A stretch of 64,000 nucleotides of DNA from Aurantiacibacter zhengii (GCF_003584125.1 NZ_QXFL01000002.1:248001-312000); one strand, 5' to 3'; numbered from the stretch's first letter, positions 1 to 7,640 are shown. Program-made: numbers and translations. The notes: generated from the sequence alone by a model not told the origin.

Positions 1-1022
1 CGGTGAATCATGACAGCGATCCGGCACTTATGGCTGGCGCATGGTCGGCCAGTTCGATGTGGACAGCCAACGCCGCCACCGTCAGCCCCGCGCCGGACAC
101 CGCGGACGGCAAGTGCCACCTGACGGTCGCCAATCTCGTCACGATGCCGCACCGTTCCCACGAATGGCCCGACACCCTGGCGCAGCTACGACTGGTCTTC
201 GGCGACAGCGATCACTTCGCCGTGCATGCCCCGGTGCCGTCGTGCTTCGGTGACGAAGGTGCGGCCAATCATATGCGCTTTGCCGATAGCCACGGTGGGC
301 CGGGGCTGGAGGTGTTCGTTTACGGCAAGCCGGGCGGTCGTTTCCCCGCGCGCCAGCACGAACAGGCCAGCCGCGTCATCGCCCGCACCCATGGCCTCGA
401 TCCCGACCGTGTCCTGTTCGTGGAGCAGAACGCCCAGGCCATCGAGGCGGGTGCGTTTCACAATGATGTGGTGGCCGTGGCAAACGAACAGGTGCTGTTC
501 ACCCACGAACTCGCCTTCGCCGACCCGACGGGCACCTATGAAGCGATAGCGGCGCGCTGCCCCGGCACGCAGGTGGTGGAAGTCCCCGCCGACCGCGTCA
601 GTCTGGACGATGCGATAAGCTCTTACCTTTTCAACGCGCAGTTGCTTACCCCGCCCTCAGGCGAAATGACGCTCGTCGTGCCGGAGGAATGCCGCGACAA
701 TTCCAACGTGTGGAACTGGCTGCAGGACATGCTGGCCGGCAATGGCCCGATCCGCCACGTCCATGTCGTCGACGTTCGTCAGTCGATGGCCAACGGCGGC
801 GGCCCTGCCTGCCTGCGTCTGCGGGTCGTTGCCGATCCGGCAGCGGTCGACCCCCGTTTCATGCTGGACGAGGCAAAGGCCGACCGGATGGAGGCGGTGA
901 TTTCCAGATATTGGCCGCAGACCATTGAAATTGGCCAGATCGGTGACGAGGAACTGGCATACGCCGTCCTCACCGCGCGGGCTAAACTGCTGGAAATTCT
1001 GGAAATCGACGAGCTGGGTTGA
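1..1022 (+). CDS. astB: N-succinylarginine dihydrolase, 5'-truncated by window edge
   Basis: This is the C-terminal 339 residues of AstB, which hydrolyses N2-succinylarginine to N2-succinylornithine, CO2 and ammonia in the cytoplasmic arginine succinyltransferase pathway. The family is about 420-450 residues long, so roughly the first 100 residues lie left of the window. The GTG at position 3 is internal and is not the start. Visible family motifs are the VPSCFGDEGAANHMR block, FHNDVVAV (carrying the active-site His and a substrate-binding Asp) and NGGGPACLRLRV, whose Cys is the nucleophile in this family and whose Asn binds substrate. The stop is TGA at 1020-1022. Other ast genes would be expected upstream, outside the window. 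No pathway partner is visible downstream. Confidence 0.93.
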   Translation, partial: VNHDSDPALMAGAWSASSMWTANAATVSPAPDTADGKCHLTVANLVTMPHRSHEWPDTLAQLRLVFGDSDHFAVHAPVPSCFGDEGAANHMRFADSHGGPGLEVFVYGKPGGRFPARQHEQASRVIARTHGLDPDRVLFVEQNAQAIEAGAFHNDVVAVANEQVLFTHELAFADPTGTYEAIAARCPGTQVVEVPADRVSLDDAISSYLFNAQLLTPPSGEMTLVVPEECRDNSNVWNWLQDMLAGNGPIRHVHVVDVRQSMANGGGPACLRLRVVADPAAVDPRFMLDEAKADRMEAVISRYWPQTIEIGQIGDEELAYAVLTARAKLLEILEIDELG

Positions 1023-1099
1023 GCGGCGAGACCGGCACCCTGTCGGTCTGCCTTACACTCCCACCTGTCTTAACCATACAAATGGCGGAACTGCGTGCT

Positions 1100-1114
1100 T
1101 GGCACGGTAGTTGC
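1100..1114 (+). promoter_or_regulatory. Sigma-54 (RpoN) -24/-12 promoter
   Basis: The sequence TGGCACG-N4-TTGC matches the RpoN consensus. The invariant GG (1101-1102) and GC (1113-1114) are separated by exactly 10 nt. It sits 25 bp upstream of the ATG at 1139, which would give a leader of about a dozen bases containing the AAAGG ribosome site (1132-1136). The assignment rests on sequence alone; no enhancer-binding-protein gene is visible nearby. Confidence 0.65.
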
Positions 1115-1138
1115 GATAGTGTGGGTTAAGAAAGGTAC

Positions 1139-1393
1139 ATGATGTTCAAGAAGATTTCCCGGCTGTTCGTAATCAAGACCCGTTGGGAAGCCTATCTGAT
1201 CATCTACGCTCTGGCGCTGGGCGCCATGGACCGCGGTACGCACTATCTCGATCGCTTCCCCGGCTGGGGCGGCTGGATGCTGATGGCCGCATGCAGCGGC
1301 GCAGTGTTCCTGGGCGGCGCGAAAATCCTCGACTGCCTGAAGTACGAAAAGGCCGAGAAAGAGGCGCTGAAGGCGATCCCGGAGAAAATCTGA
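1139..1393 (+). CDS. Small conserved-looking membrane protein (84 aa), unknown function
   Basis: This 84-residue protein has a basic N-terminus (MMFKKISRLF), one clear hydrophobic segment at about residues 18-31, a second at about 43-61, and a charged C-terminal tail rich in Lys and Glu. It therefore looks like an inner-membrane protein with two membrane spans. Two consecutive ATG codons (1139 and 1142) are possible starts, with AAAGG a few bases upstream. No catalytic motif or named family is recognised. It is transcribed alone, between astB and the convergent ssrA gene, and is preceded by a strong sigma-54 promoter match, so it is probably expressed under a specific activator. Function is unknown. 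Confidence 0.75.
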   Translation: MMFKKISRLFVIKTRWEAYLIIYALALGAMDRGTHYLDRFPGWGGWMLMAACSGAVFLGGAKILDCLKYEKAEKEALKAIPEKI

Positions 1394-1400
1394 TTGTCGG

Positions 1401-1434
1401 TAAAAGGTGGGGGTTTCTGTTGCTAGCTACCCCC
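1401..1434 (-). terminator. Rho-independent terminator of ssrA
   Basis: On the minus strand a GGGGGT/ACCCCC stem (1409-1414 with 1429-1434) encloses a 14-nt loop and is followed by ACCTTTTA. It lies just past the 3' end of the tmRNA coding piece. The U tract is short (four). Confidence 0.6.
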
Positions 1435-1765
1435 GGAGCCCCGGAATCCGCTTCTGTTGCCCGGTGGGTCCAACCGCGCTTTAGCTTTGTAAATTCAGAC
1501 CGTTAGGTCTTAAAATTACGCAGCGATTGCGAGTGCTTCGTTATCGTTGGCACTTGTGTGTTGTGAACAGTTTTACGGGTTACTCAGCCCGAGCAAAAAC
1601 GCCGTCTTTCAGCACACGTCGATCCTGGTTCGGCCCCGTCAGGACTGGCGGAAAACCGCCGATTCTGGTGGAGCCGCCGGGTACTGCCCCCGGGTCCGCT
1701 GTACCTATTACACGGCGCAATTTATCGCCATAGCCCGCCGAAGCGAGCAACCCCCATATAGGCGA
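1435..1765 (-). ncRNA. ssrA: Transfer-messenger RNA, circularly permuted two-piece form
   Basis: tmRNA rescues stalled ribosomes by adding a degradation tag. Read on the minus strand, the gene is permuted as in other Alphaproteobacteria. The acceptor piece comes first and ends in CCCGGCGGCTCCACCA, with the CCA at 1668-1666. A spacer of about 28 nt follows, to be removed from the precursor. The coding piece then starts at 1637 with GGGGCCGAACCAGGATCGAC, the tRNA-like 5' acceptor/D-arm sequence. The resume codon is GCC at 1551-1549, and the tag ANDNEALAIAA ends with TAA at 1518-1516. The tag resembles sphingomonad tags (ANDNEALALAA type). The outer boundaries of both mature pieces are approximate. 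Confidence 0.93.
1516..1551 (-). other. tmRNA proteolysis tag reading frame (ANDNEALAIAA-stop)
   Basis: Eleven sense codons plus TAA lie within the coding piece of ssrA. The tag ends in hydrophobic -AIAA, as expected for recognition by ClpXP-type proteases. It fixes the strand and frame of the tmRNA gene. Confidence 0.93.
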
Positions 1766-1798
1766 TAATCGCTTAATGTGAAGTGACAGCACGGGTCA

Positions 1799-1824
1799 GG
1801 GAGCGGACAGCAAGTACCGCTCCC
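1799..1824 (-). terminator. Hairpin between mscL and ssrA, possible terminator
   Basis: A perfect 8-bp inverted repeat, GGGAGCGG/CCGCTCCC (1799-1806 with 1817-1824), has a 10-nt loop and lies 12 bp past the mscL stop. No U tract follows, so it may be a weak or Rho-assisted terminator, or an mRNA-stabilising stem. Confidence 0.45.
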
Positions 1825-1835
1825 CATCCAGGGCC

Positions 1836-2312
1836 CTAGCCCATCGGGCCATTGCTCGGGGCTCCGGGCGCTCCGCCCTTCAGTGTATCGCGGATTTCGG
1901 TGAGTAATTCGATCTCTGTCGGACCGGAAGGCTCCACCGCAGCGGCCGCTTCATCTTCCTTCTTCTCGAACCGTTCCTGGACCCGCTTGGTGTAGCGGAC
2001 CAGCAGGAAGATCACGAAAGCCAGGATCACGAAGTTGATCACGGTGGATACGAAGTTGCCCCAGGCGAGCACGTTGGCTCCAGCCTCGCGCGCAGCTTCC
2101 AGCGACATGCCCGGCTCGATCAGGTCGCCGCCCGCTAGCACGACGTACTTGTCGCTGAAGTCGACGTTACCGAAGATCGCCCCGACGATCGGCATGATGA
2201 TATCCGCCGTCATGCTGGCAACGATCAGACCAAATGCCCCGGCGATGATGACCGCCACGGCCAGTTCCATCACGTTGCCCTTGGCGATGAATTCCTTGAA
2301 GTCCTTGAGCAC
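1836..2312 (-). CDS. mscL: Large-conductance mechanosensitive channel MscL
   Basis: MscL is a homopentameric inner-membrane channel that opens under membrane tension to release solutes during osmotic downshock. The 158 residues match the family length. The amphipathic N-terminal helix (MLKDFKEFIAKGN) leads into TM1 (VMELAVAVIIAGAFGLIV, about residues 14-35). A periplasmic loop of about 50 residues follows, then TM2 (about 82-105, FVSTVINFVILAFVIFLLV) and a charged C-terminal bundle with Lys/Arg and Glu runs. The ATG at 2312 is followed directly by the conserved amphipathic helix, which supports the start. A second MscL-like gene lies 75 bp upstream on the same strand. Confidence 0.93.
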   Translation of the reverse strand: MLKDFKEFIAKGNVMELAVAVIIAGAFGLIVASMTADIIMPIVGAIFGNVDFSDKYVVLAGGDLIEPGMSLEAAREAGANVLAWGNFVSTVINFVILAFVIFLLVRYTKRVQERFEKKEDEAAAAVEPSGPTEIELLTEIRDTLKGGAPGAPSNGPMG

Positions 2313-2387
2313 CGTCCAGTCCCCTTTCCTGATCCCGTAGAACGTTTGGCTGTCGATGCCGCAATACAGGCAAATTGGAAAGTGGTC

Positions 2388-2858
2388 TTAGGGCTGCGCC
2401 TTCTCGGCGCGCATTTCCGCGAGGATTTGCTTTAGGACATCCAGCTGCGGATCGGTCGGGATGTCGCCCTCGGCAGAGCTGTCGGCCGCTTGCTTCTGCT
2501 TTTCCTGCATCTCGTCCAGAATGCGGTTCACGGCACGCAGGATGAAGAACAGGGCAAGCGCGATGATGAGGAAATCCACGGTCTGGGTGATGAAATCGCC
2601 GTAGCCGATCATCGCGACGCCAGCCTCTTTCAGCTCGGCATAATTGGTCAGGCTACCGTCGTAGTCGGCAGGGATCTCTCCCAGTCTGATGAACCAGTTG
2701 GAAAAGTCGATATCACCGAAGATCCAGCCGATTACCGGCATGATCATGCTTTCGTTCAGCGATGTGACGATCCGGCCGAAGGCCGCGCCGATGATGACGC
2801 CGATTGCCAGGTCCAGCACGTTGCCGCGGGCGATGAATTTCTTGAATTCGGTGAGCAT
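2388..2858 (-). CDS. Second MscL-type mechanosensitive channel
   Basis: This is a 156-residue MscL paralogue with the same architecture: MLTEFKKFIARGN amphipathic helix, TM1 (VLDLAIGVIIGAAFGRIV), a periplasmic loop, TM2 (FITQTVDFLIIALALFFIL) and a charged C-terminal helix (DEMQEKQKQ). The ATG at 2858 is chosen because it begins exactly at the family N-terminus; the open frame extends 27 codons further, but that extension has no MscL similarity. The two copies differ clearly in loop and TM2 sequence, so this is an old duplication or separate acquisition, not a recent one. They could form homomers or mixed pentamers with different gating thresholds (inference). Confidence 0.92.
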   Translation of the reverse strand: MLTEFKKFIARGNVLDLAIGVIIGAAFGRIVTSLNESMIMPVIGWIFGDIDFSNWFIRLGEIPADYDGSLTNYAELKEAGVAMIGYGDFITQTVDFLIIALALFFILRAVNRILDEMQEKQKQAADSSAEGDIPTDPQLDVLKQILAEMRAEKAQP

Positions 2859-2942
2859 GTCTCGTCCGATCCCCTTTTTGTTGCACAGGGTCGTAACGTC
2901 GATCCTCCAATGAGTGTCCCGCGATTTCGGAGGTGGCATTCC

Positions 2943-2970
2943 TTGAACAGGCCATCAGCCGTGCTATATA
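2943..2970 (+). promoter_or_regulatory. Sigma-70-type promoter for the lemA operon
   Basis: TTGAAC (2943-2948) and TATATA (2965-2970) are separated by 16 bp. They lie 38 bp upstream of the LemA ATG, in the divergent gap between the second mscL gene and lemA. Confidence 0.5.
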
Positions 2971-3007
2971 AACAATACACCGCGTTCATCGGAGGGATTC
3001 CAGGGTC

Positions 3008-3613
3008 ATGTTCACTCGTCTGGCCAAGGTGGCCACACTCATCGTAGGCACTTTTGCGCTGTCTGCCTGCGGCATCAATTCGGTGCCCGCGGCGGAAGAA
3101 AATGCCAAGGCCAAGTGGGCCGATGTGGAAGCCGCTTTTCAGGAGCGCGCGAACCTGCTGCCCAATCTACAGGAAATCGTGATGAGCTCCGCCGAGGAAG
3201 AGCGCGCAACGCTGCAAGGCGTGATCGAGGCGCGTGCTTCTGCCACGCGTCCTGAAATTCAGGTGGATACCGACGACCTGAACAATCCGGAAGCGATGCA
3301 GCAGTATCAGGCCGCGCAGAACGAATTCGGCAGCGCCCTGTCGCGCCTGCTCGTCTCGGTAGAAGCCTATCCGGAGCTGCGCAGCCAGGAGAACTTCGGC
3401 CGTTTCATGACGCAGCTTGAGGGCAGCGAGAACCGCGTGCGCATCGCCATTCGCGACTACAACGAGGCCGTTCGCCAGTATAACACCACGATCCGCACCT
3501 TCCCCGACACCATCGGGGCGAACATCATCCACGGCGCGGAACCCATGGTGCCTTACGAGGCGGCTACCGAGGGCGCCGAAGTCGCGCCCGAACTCGACAT
3601 GCGCAGCGAGTGA
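3008..3613 (+). CDS. lemA: LemA family lipoprotein
   Basis: This 201-residue LemA-family protein has a lipoprotein signal peptide: basic start, hydrophobic core and lipobox LSAC, giving a predicted lipid-modified Cys at about residue 21. The mature part is an alpha-helical LemA domain (about residues 35-175) with the typical ...LLPNLQEIV...E...A...YPELRSQENF... layout and a conserved YN segment (AVRQYNTTIRTFP). The ATG at 3008 follows a GGAGGG ribosome site. It heads an operon in which the next gene (a TPM protein) begins with GTG overlapping the LemA stop. LemA plus TPM genes are a common bacterial pair linked to envelope function, but the biochemical role of LemA is not firmly established. 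Confidence 0.9.
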   Translation: MFTRLAKVATLIVGTFALSACGINSVPAAEENAKAKWADVEAAFQERANLLPNLQEIVMSSAEEERATLQGVIEARASATRPEIQVDTDDLNNPEAMQQYQAAQNEFGSALSRLLVSVEAYPELRSQENFGRFMTQLEGSENRVRIAIRDYNEAVRQYNTTIRTFPDTIGANIIHGAEPMVPYEAATEGAEVAPELDMRSE

Positions 3614-4461
3614 AGCTGGCAGCATACCCTCGCCCGCATTTGCGGCACATCATCGTCCTGCTCAGCGCCTTTATGGCGCTGTGCTCGGCGAGCGTGGCGT
3701 TCGCGCAGCCGAGTTTCCCCGAGCGCGGCACCGCGCCGGTGGTGGACCAGGCGAACATCATCGACGAGGCGACCGAAGCGCGCCTGACGCAGCAGCTCGA
3801 CGCATTCGAGGAAGCGAACCAGCGCCAGTTCGTGATCGCCACGGTCGACAGCCTGCAAGGCTATGACATTGCCGATTACGGCTACCAGCTTGGCCGCGAG
3901 TGGGGCCTTGGCGATGCAGAGAACAACGATGGCATCATCCTGCTGGTCGCACCGAACGAACGCCGCGTGCGCGTGGAAGTGGGCTATGGCCTCGAACCCA
4001 TCATTCCCGACGGCCTGGCCTTCGAATACGTCGAGGGGATGAAGGACTATTTCCGCGACGGAAATTTCTCCGGCGGTATCGAATGGGCCGCGAACCAGAT
4101 CATCACGCAGCTTGAACTGCCGCCTGAAGAGGCTGCGCAGGTCGCGCAGCAGGCCAGCCAGGAACGGCAGAGCAGTGGCGGTTTCCCAATCGGCACGCTG
4201 ATCTGGCTGGGCTTCATTTTCTTCTTCTTCGTCCTTCCCATACTCGGCGGGGGCAAGAAGCGGCGCTATCGCCGCGGCGGCGTTGGCGGCGTAGTGGGCG
4301 ACATCATGCTGTGGGAAGCTGGCAAGGCTATCGCCCGCGGCGCATCCGGCGGCAGCGGCTGGGGCGGCGGAGGAGGCTTCGGCGGCGGCTTTGGCGGCGG
4401 CGGGGGCTTCTCTGGCGGTGGCGGCTCATTCGGGGGCGGCGGCGCCTCCGGAGGTTGGTAA
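3610..4461 (+). CDS. TPM-domain protein with Gly-rich tail (YgcG family)
   Basis: This is a 283-residue exported membrane protein. The start is GTG at 3610, overlapping the lemA stop (GTGA), and it is followed by a signal-peptide-like segment ending in FAQP. The TPM (YgcG-type) domain covers about residues 40-165, with the family signatures VVDQANIID, DSLQGYDIADYGYQLGREWGLG and NNDGIILLVAPNERRVRVEVGYGLE. A transmembrane helix at about 195-215 (IGTLIWLGFIFFFFVLPILGG) is followed by a basic patch (KKRRYRRGG) and a long Gly/Ser-rich low-complexity tail. In this family the TPM domain faces the periplasm. It is translationally coupled to lemA, suggesting a joint envelope or stress role. Confidence 0.88.
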   Translation: MKLAAYPRPHLRHIIVLLSAFMALCSASVAFAQPSFPERGTAPVVDQANIIDEATEARLTQQLDAFEEANQRQFVIATVDSLQGYDIADYGYQLGREWGLGDAENNDGIILLVAPNERRVRVEVGYGLEPIIPDGLAFEYVEGMKDYFRDGNFSGGIEWAANQIITQLELPPEEAAQVAQQASQERQSSGGFPIGTLIWLGFIFFFFVLPILGGGKKRRYRRGGVGGVVGDIMLWEAGKAIARGASGGSGWGGGGGFGGGFGGGGGFSGGGGSFGGGGASGGW

Positions 4462-4462
4462 C

Positions 4463-5137
4463 ATGCCGATTCTCAACGAAGCACAGCACACCATCGTGTC
4501 GAACGCCGTTGGCGAGGCGGAACTTTCCACCAGCGGAGAGATCGTGCCGGTCCTGGCCCAGCGCTCGGACGCATATTCCGATATCGCCCTGATGTGGGCC
4601 GCCGCGATTGCCTTCACCGCGATGAGCGTGTTCGCTGCCCTGCCCGCGCCATTCCTTGACCTGTGGGACAGCCTTGTCGGCGGGTGGGAGCATGAGTGGA
4701 CGACCGGCGAAACGGCCAGCATGACCATCGCGCTGGGGCTGATTGCCTTTGTCGGAACTTGGCTGCTGCTGCTGATCCCCGCCGTGCGGATCGCGCTGGT
4801 CCCTTCACCGGTGAAGCAACAGCGCGTGCGCGAGGAAGCTATCCGCCATTTCAAGGTCGGCGCCGATGGGCGCACCCACGGGCGCACCGGTGTTCTGCTT
4901 TACCTTTCCATGCAGGAACATCGGGCCGAAATCGTGGCGGATGAGCCGATCCATGTGAAAGTGGAAGCCGAGGTCTGGGGCGAGGCCATGGCCGACATGC
5001 TTGATGAAATTCGCAAGGATTGCATTGCCGAAGGTATCGCCGCCGGGGTCCGCGACGTTGGCGCGGTGCTGGCGCAGCACTTCCCCCGGCAGGACGACGA
5101 TCGCAACGAATTGCCGGATCGCTTGATCGAACTCTAA
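4463..5137 (+). CDS. TPM-domain membrane protein (second copy)
   Basis: This 224-residue protein starts at the ATG at 4463, directly after the stop of the upstream TPM gene, with GGAGGT at 4450-4455 as ribosome site. It resembles the second TPM protein often found after LemA and YgcG-type genes. The N-terminal part includes LSTSGEIVPVLAQRSDAYSD. Two transmembrane helices follow (about residues 38-60 and 88-107). The cytoplasmic C-terminal part includes HGRTGVLLYLSMQEHRAEIVAD, a typical TPM core motif split by the membrane segments. It is the third gene of the lemA operon. Its function is not known beyond the family association. Confidence 0.85.
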   Translation: MPILNEAQHTIVSNAVGEAELSTSGEIVPVLAQRSDAYSDIALMWAAAIAFTAMSVFAALPAPFLDLWDSLVGGWEHEWTTGETASMTIALGLIAFVGTWLLLLIPAVRIALVPSPVKQQRVREEAIRHFKVGADGRTHGRTGVLLYLSMQEHRAEIVADEPIHVKVEAEVWGEAMADMLDEIRKDCIAEGIAAGVRDVGAVLAQHFPRQDDDRNELPDRLIEL

Positions 5138-5158
5138 CGCCGCGATAGCGCAGTCATC

Positions 5159-5704
5159 ATGAGTGACACGAACCAGCTCCCGCCCGAACAAATCCTCTGG
5201 GAAGGCGACTGGATCACCGCCCGCAGACGCGGCAAGTGGGAATATGCCACGCGCGTCGGGCATATCCGCGCCGCAGTCATCCTCGCTGTCCAGGACGGCG
5301 AAGTGCTGCTGGTGGAACAGTTTCGCGCAGCCCTGAACCGTCGCAGCCTGGAACTGCCTGCCGGCCTGATCGGCGATGACGATGGCGGGGAAGACGACGA
5401 TCCTCTCAGCGCCGCGAAGCGTGAGCTTGAGGAAGAGACCGGCTACCGAGCTGCGACCTGGGAAGATTGCGGCGCCTTCTACTCCTCCCCCGGCATGACC
5501 AACGAAAGCTTCACGCTGTTGAAGGCAAGCGGGCTGACCAGGGTTTCCGCAGGCGGAGGGGTCGAGGGCGAGGACATCACGGTCCACCGCGTGCGGCTTT
5601 CCGAGATCGAAAGGTTCATCGCCGACTTCCGCAAGGGGGACGTGGCTATTGACACCCGCATGCTGCTGCTGCTCGGACCGAAGTTGCTGGACGCAGGGTC
5701 ATGA
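5159..5704 (+). CDS. NUDIX hydrolase, ADP-ribose-pyrophosphatase-like
   Basis: This is a 181-residue NUDIX protein. The Nudix box is present with its metal-binding core REL-EEETGY (LSAAKRELEEETGY at about residues 83-96), preceded by the Gly-containing half (ELPAGLIGDDDGG) that carries an acidic insertion. The preceding sequence, VLLVEQFRAALNRRSLELPAGLI, is typical of the ADP-ribose/sugar-nucleotide pyrophosphatase subgroup, which hydrolyses ADP-ribose to AMP and ribose 5-phosphate in the cytoplasm. The substrate has not been proven here. Translation starts at the ATG at 5159. The gene is followed after 13 bp by a 2-hydroxyacid dehydrogenase gene and could be co-transcribed with it. Confidence 0.88.
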   Translation: MSDTNQLPPEQILWEGDWITARRRGKWEYATRVGHIRAAVILAVQDGEVLLVEQFRAALNRRSLELPAGLIGDDDGGEDDDPLSAAKRELEEETGYRAATWEDCGAFYSSPGMTNESFTLLKASGLTRVSAGGGVEGEDITVHRVRLSEIERFIADFRKGDVAIDTRMLLLLGPKLLDAGS

Positions 5705-5717
5705 GGCGGTTGCAGTC

Positions 5718-6671
5718 GTGCGTGTCCTGGTAACAAGGCGCTGGCCGCATGTCGTAGAGCGAACGCTCCGTGAGCGGTTCGATGTGGTGCTGAACGAAAC
5801 GGACGTACCGCTTGGGCAGGCCGATCTTGCCGATGCCATGCGCGACTTCGACGTGCTGGCTCCCACCGTCTCCGATCGTATCGACGCCGAGGTAATCGCC
5901 GCGGCGGATCGGTGCAGGCTGATCGCCAATTACGGCGTCGGGTTCGACCATATCGACATCGCTGCTGCCAGTGCGAAAGGCATCGCCGTCACCAACACGC
6001 CGGGCGTGCTGACCGATGCCACGGCAGATCTTGCCCTCACCCTGATGCTGATGACCGCACGCCGCGCCGGTGAAGGCGAGCGCGAACTGCGGGTGGGCCG
6101 GTGGACCGGCTGGCGGCCCACTCACATGATCGGCAGTGGATTGAAAGGTAAGGTGCTTGGCGTGGTCGGCATGGGCCGCATCGGCATGGCCACCGCCAGG
6201 CGCGCCCGAATGGGTTTCGGCATGGACATCATCTATCATTCTCGCAGCGCGAAGCGTGAGGCAGAGGCGCTGGATGCCAAATTCTGCGCCGACCTTCATT
6301 CCCTCTTGGCAAAGTCGGATTTCGTGTCGTTGCACGTGCCAGGCGGGAGGCATACCAAAAACCTGATCGACGCAGCAGCAATCCGCGCGATGAAGCCGGG
6401 TAGCTACCTGATCAATACCGCGCGCGGGGCCGTGCTGGACCATGCCGCTCTGGCACAGGCACTCGCGTCGGGCCATCTCGCCGGTGCGGGTCTCGATGTC
6501 TATCCGGACGAACCGCATGTACCCCCCGAACTGCTCGGCCTGGAGAACCTTGTCATGCTGCCGCATCTCGGCAGCGCCACTGCCGAAGCGCGCGAGGCGA
6601 TGGGCCGCCGCGCGCTGGCCAACATCGATGCATTCGCCAAAGGCGAGCCCTTGCCCGACCCGGTCACATGA
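5718..6671 (+). CDS. D-2-hydroxyacid dehydrogenase (glyoxylate/hydroxypyruvate reductase type)
   Basis: This 317-residue NAD(P)-dependent D-2-hydroxyacid dehydrogenase probably reduces glyoxylate or hydroxypyruvate to glycolate or D-glycerate. The Rossmann motif is GVVGMGRIG. The catalytic triad appears as Arg in INTARGAVLDH, Glu in DVYPDEP and His in LPHLGSAT. I chose GTG at 5718 because it gives MRVLVTRRW, the normal N-terminal strand of the family, with GAGG about 11 bp upstream. An ATG at 5649 would add 23 unrelated, Cys-rich residues inside the NUDIX gene. The next gene, a D-glycerate-kinase-like enzyme, overlaps its stop, so the pair plausibly converts hydroxypyruvate to D-glycerate to phosphoglycerate. 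Confidence 0.9.
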   Translation: MRVLVTRRWPHVVERTLRERFDVVLNETDVPLGQADLADAMRDFDVLAPTVSDRIDAEVIAAADRCRLIANYGVGFDHIDIAAASAKGIAVTNTPGVLTDATADLALTLMLMTARRAGEGERELRVGRWTGWRPTHMIGSGLKGKVLGVVGMGRIGMATARRARMGFGMDIIYHSRSAKREAEALDAKFCADLHSLLAKSDFVSLHVPGGRHTKNLIDAAAIRAMKPGSYLINTARGAVLDHAALAQALASGHLAGAGLDVYPDEPHVPPELLGLENLVMLPHLGSATAEAREAMGRRALANIDAFAKGEPLPDPVT

Positions 6672-7531
6672 ACGATCCCCTCACCGACCTGATCGCTGCC
6701 GAGGGCTTGCCCGCCGACTATATTGAGGTGGTGCAGCAGTTCTGGCAGCCGCTGGCTACGCGCATCGCGCGCCTTCCTGCCTCGCGTGCGCCGCTGGTGA
6801 TCGGCATCAATGGCGCTCAGGGTACGGGCAAGAGCACGCTGTGCCGGTTCCTGGAAGTGCTGCTGGCGCGCCGCCAGATCCGCGCGGTGACGCTCTCGCT
6901 AGACGACCTTTACCTTACCCGTGCCCAGCGGCTGCAACTGGCGCAGGATGTTCATCCCCTACTCCGCACGCGCGGCGTGCCAGGCACCCACGCCGTGGGT
7001 CTGGGCTTGCATATCATCGAGGACATGCTGGCTGGCCGTCCGCTGGAACTACCCCGCTTCGACAAGAGCAGGGACGACCGTGCGGAAGAAGCCGAGCGGA
7101 TCACCGGGCCTGTCGACGTATTGCTGCTGGAAGGCTGGTGCGTTGGGGCAAAGCCGCAGGATGCCGCGGCGCTGGCCGAACCGGTAAACGAACTGGAGCG
7201 CGTCGAGGATCCGGACGGCATCTGGCGCGGTCTCGTCAATCACTGGTTGCAGGAGGATTACGCCCGCCTGTTCGAACAGCTGGACTTGCTGGTGATGCTG
7301 AAGGTGGACGATTTCGATGTAGTCAGCCGCAATCGCGCCCTGCAGGAAGAGAAGCTACGGCGAGACAATCCCGATGCCACGGCAACTATGGATGACGCTG
7401 CGCTGGCGCGTTTCTGCGACCATTACGAACGGCTCACCCATCACATGCTATCGGAGATGCCGGAGCGTGCCGACGTGGTGATCGAGATCGGTCCCGATCA
7501 GAGGCCGATATCTGTACAGGCCCCAAGCTGA
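6668..7531 (+). CDS. P-loop kinase, probable D-glycerate 3-kinase
   Basis: This 287-residue P-loop kinase has Walker A GAQGTGKST (residues 49-57), the LDDLYLT motif after it (about 78-84) and a DVLLLEGWCVG segment. The layout matches the plant-type D-glycerate kinase (GLYK) and related uridine-kinase-like NTPases. The expected reaction is ATP-dependent phosphorylation of D-glycerate to 3-phosphoglycerate in the cytoplasm. Its ATG (6668) overlaps the stop of the upstream hydroxyacid dehydrogenase by 4 nt, and this coupling is the best contextual support for D-glycerate as substrate. A different small-molecule kinase activity cannot be excluded from sequence. Confidence 0.82.
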   Translation: MNDPLTDLIAAEGLPADYIEVVQQFWQPLATRIARLPASRAPLVIGINGAQGTGKSTLCRFLEVLLARRQIRAVTLSLDDLYLTRAQRLQLAQDVHPLLRTRGVPGTHAVGLGLHIIEDMLAGRPLELPRFDKSRDDRAEEAERITGPVDVLLLEGWCVGAKPQDAAALAEPVNELERVEDPDGIWRGLVNHWLQEDYARLFEQLDLLVMLKVDDFDVVSRNRALQEEKLRRDNPDATATMDDAALARFCDHYERLTHHMLSEMPERADVVIEIGPDQRPISVQAPS

Positions 7532-7590
7532 CGGTGAAGGTGCATCGCAGCCGGAGAGGAGGAAATGGGTGCCGAGGCGGAGGGGAAGGA

Positions 7591-7640
7591 AAGAGGGCCT
7601 CGCGCATCCGGCCACGATGCACTTCCGATGTAGGCCTCTT
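7591..7640. terminator. Possible bidirectional terminator between convergent genes
   Basis: Between the convergent kinase and LOV genes lies an inverted repeat (AGAGGGCCT with AGGCCTCT, one bulged G) around a loop of about 31 nt. There is no strong U tract. The remaining gap (7532-7684) shows nothing else. Confidence 0.25.
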
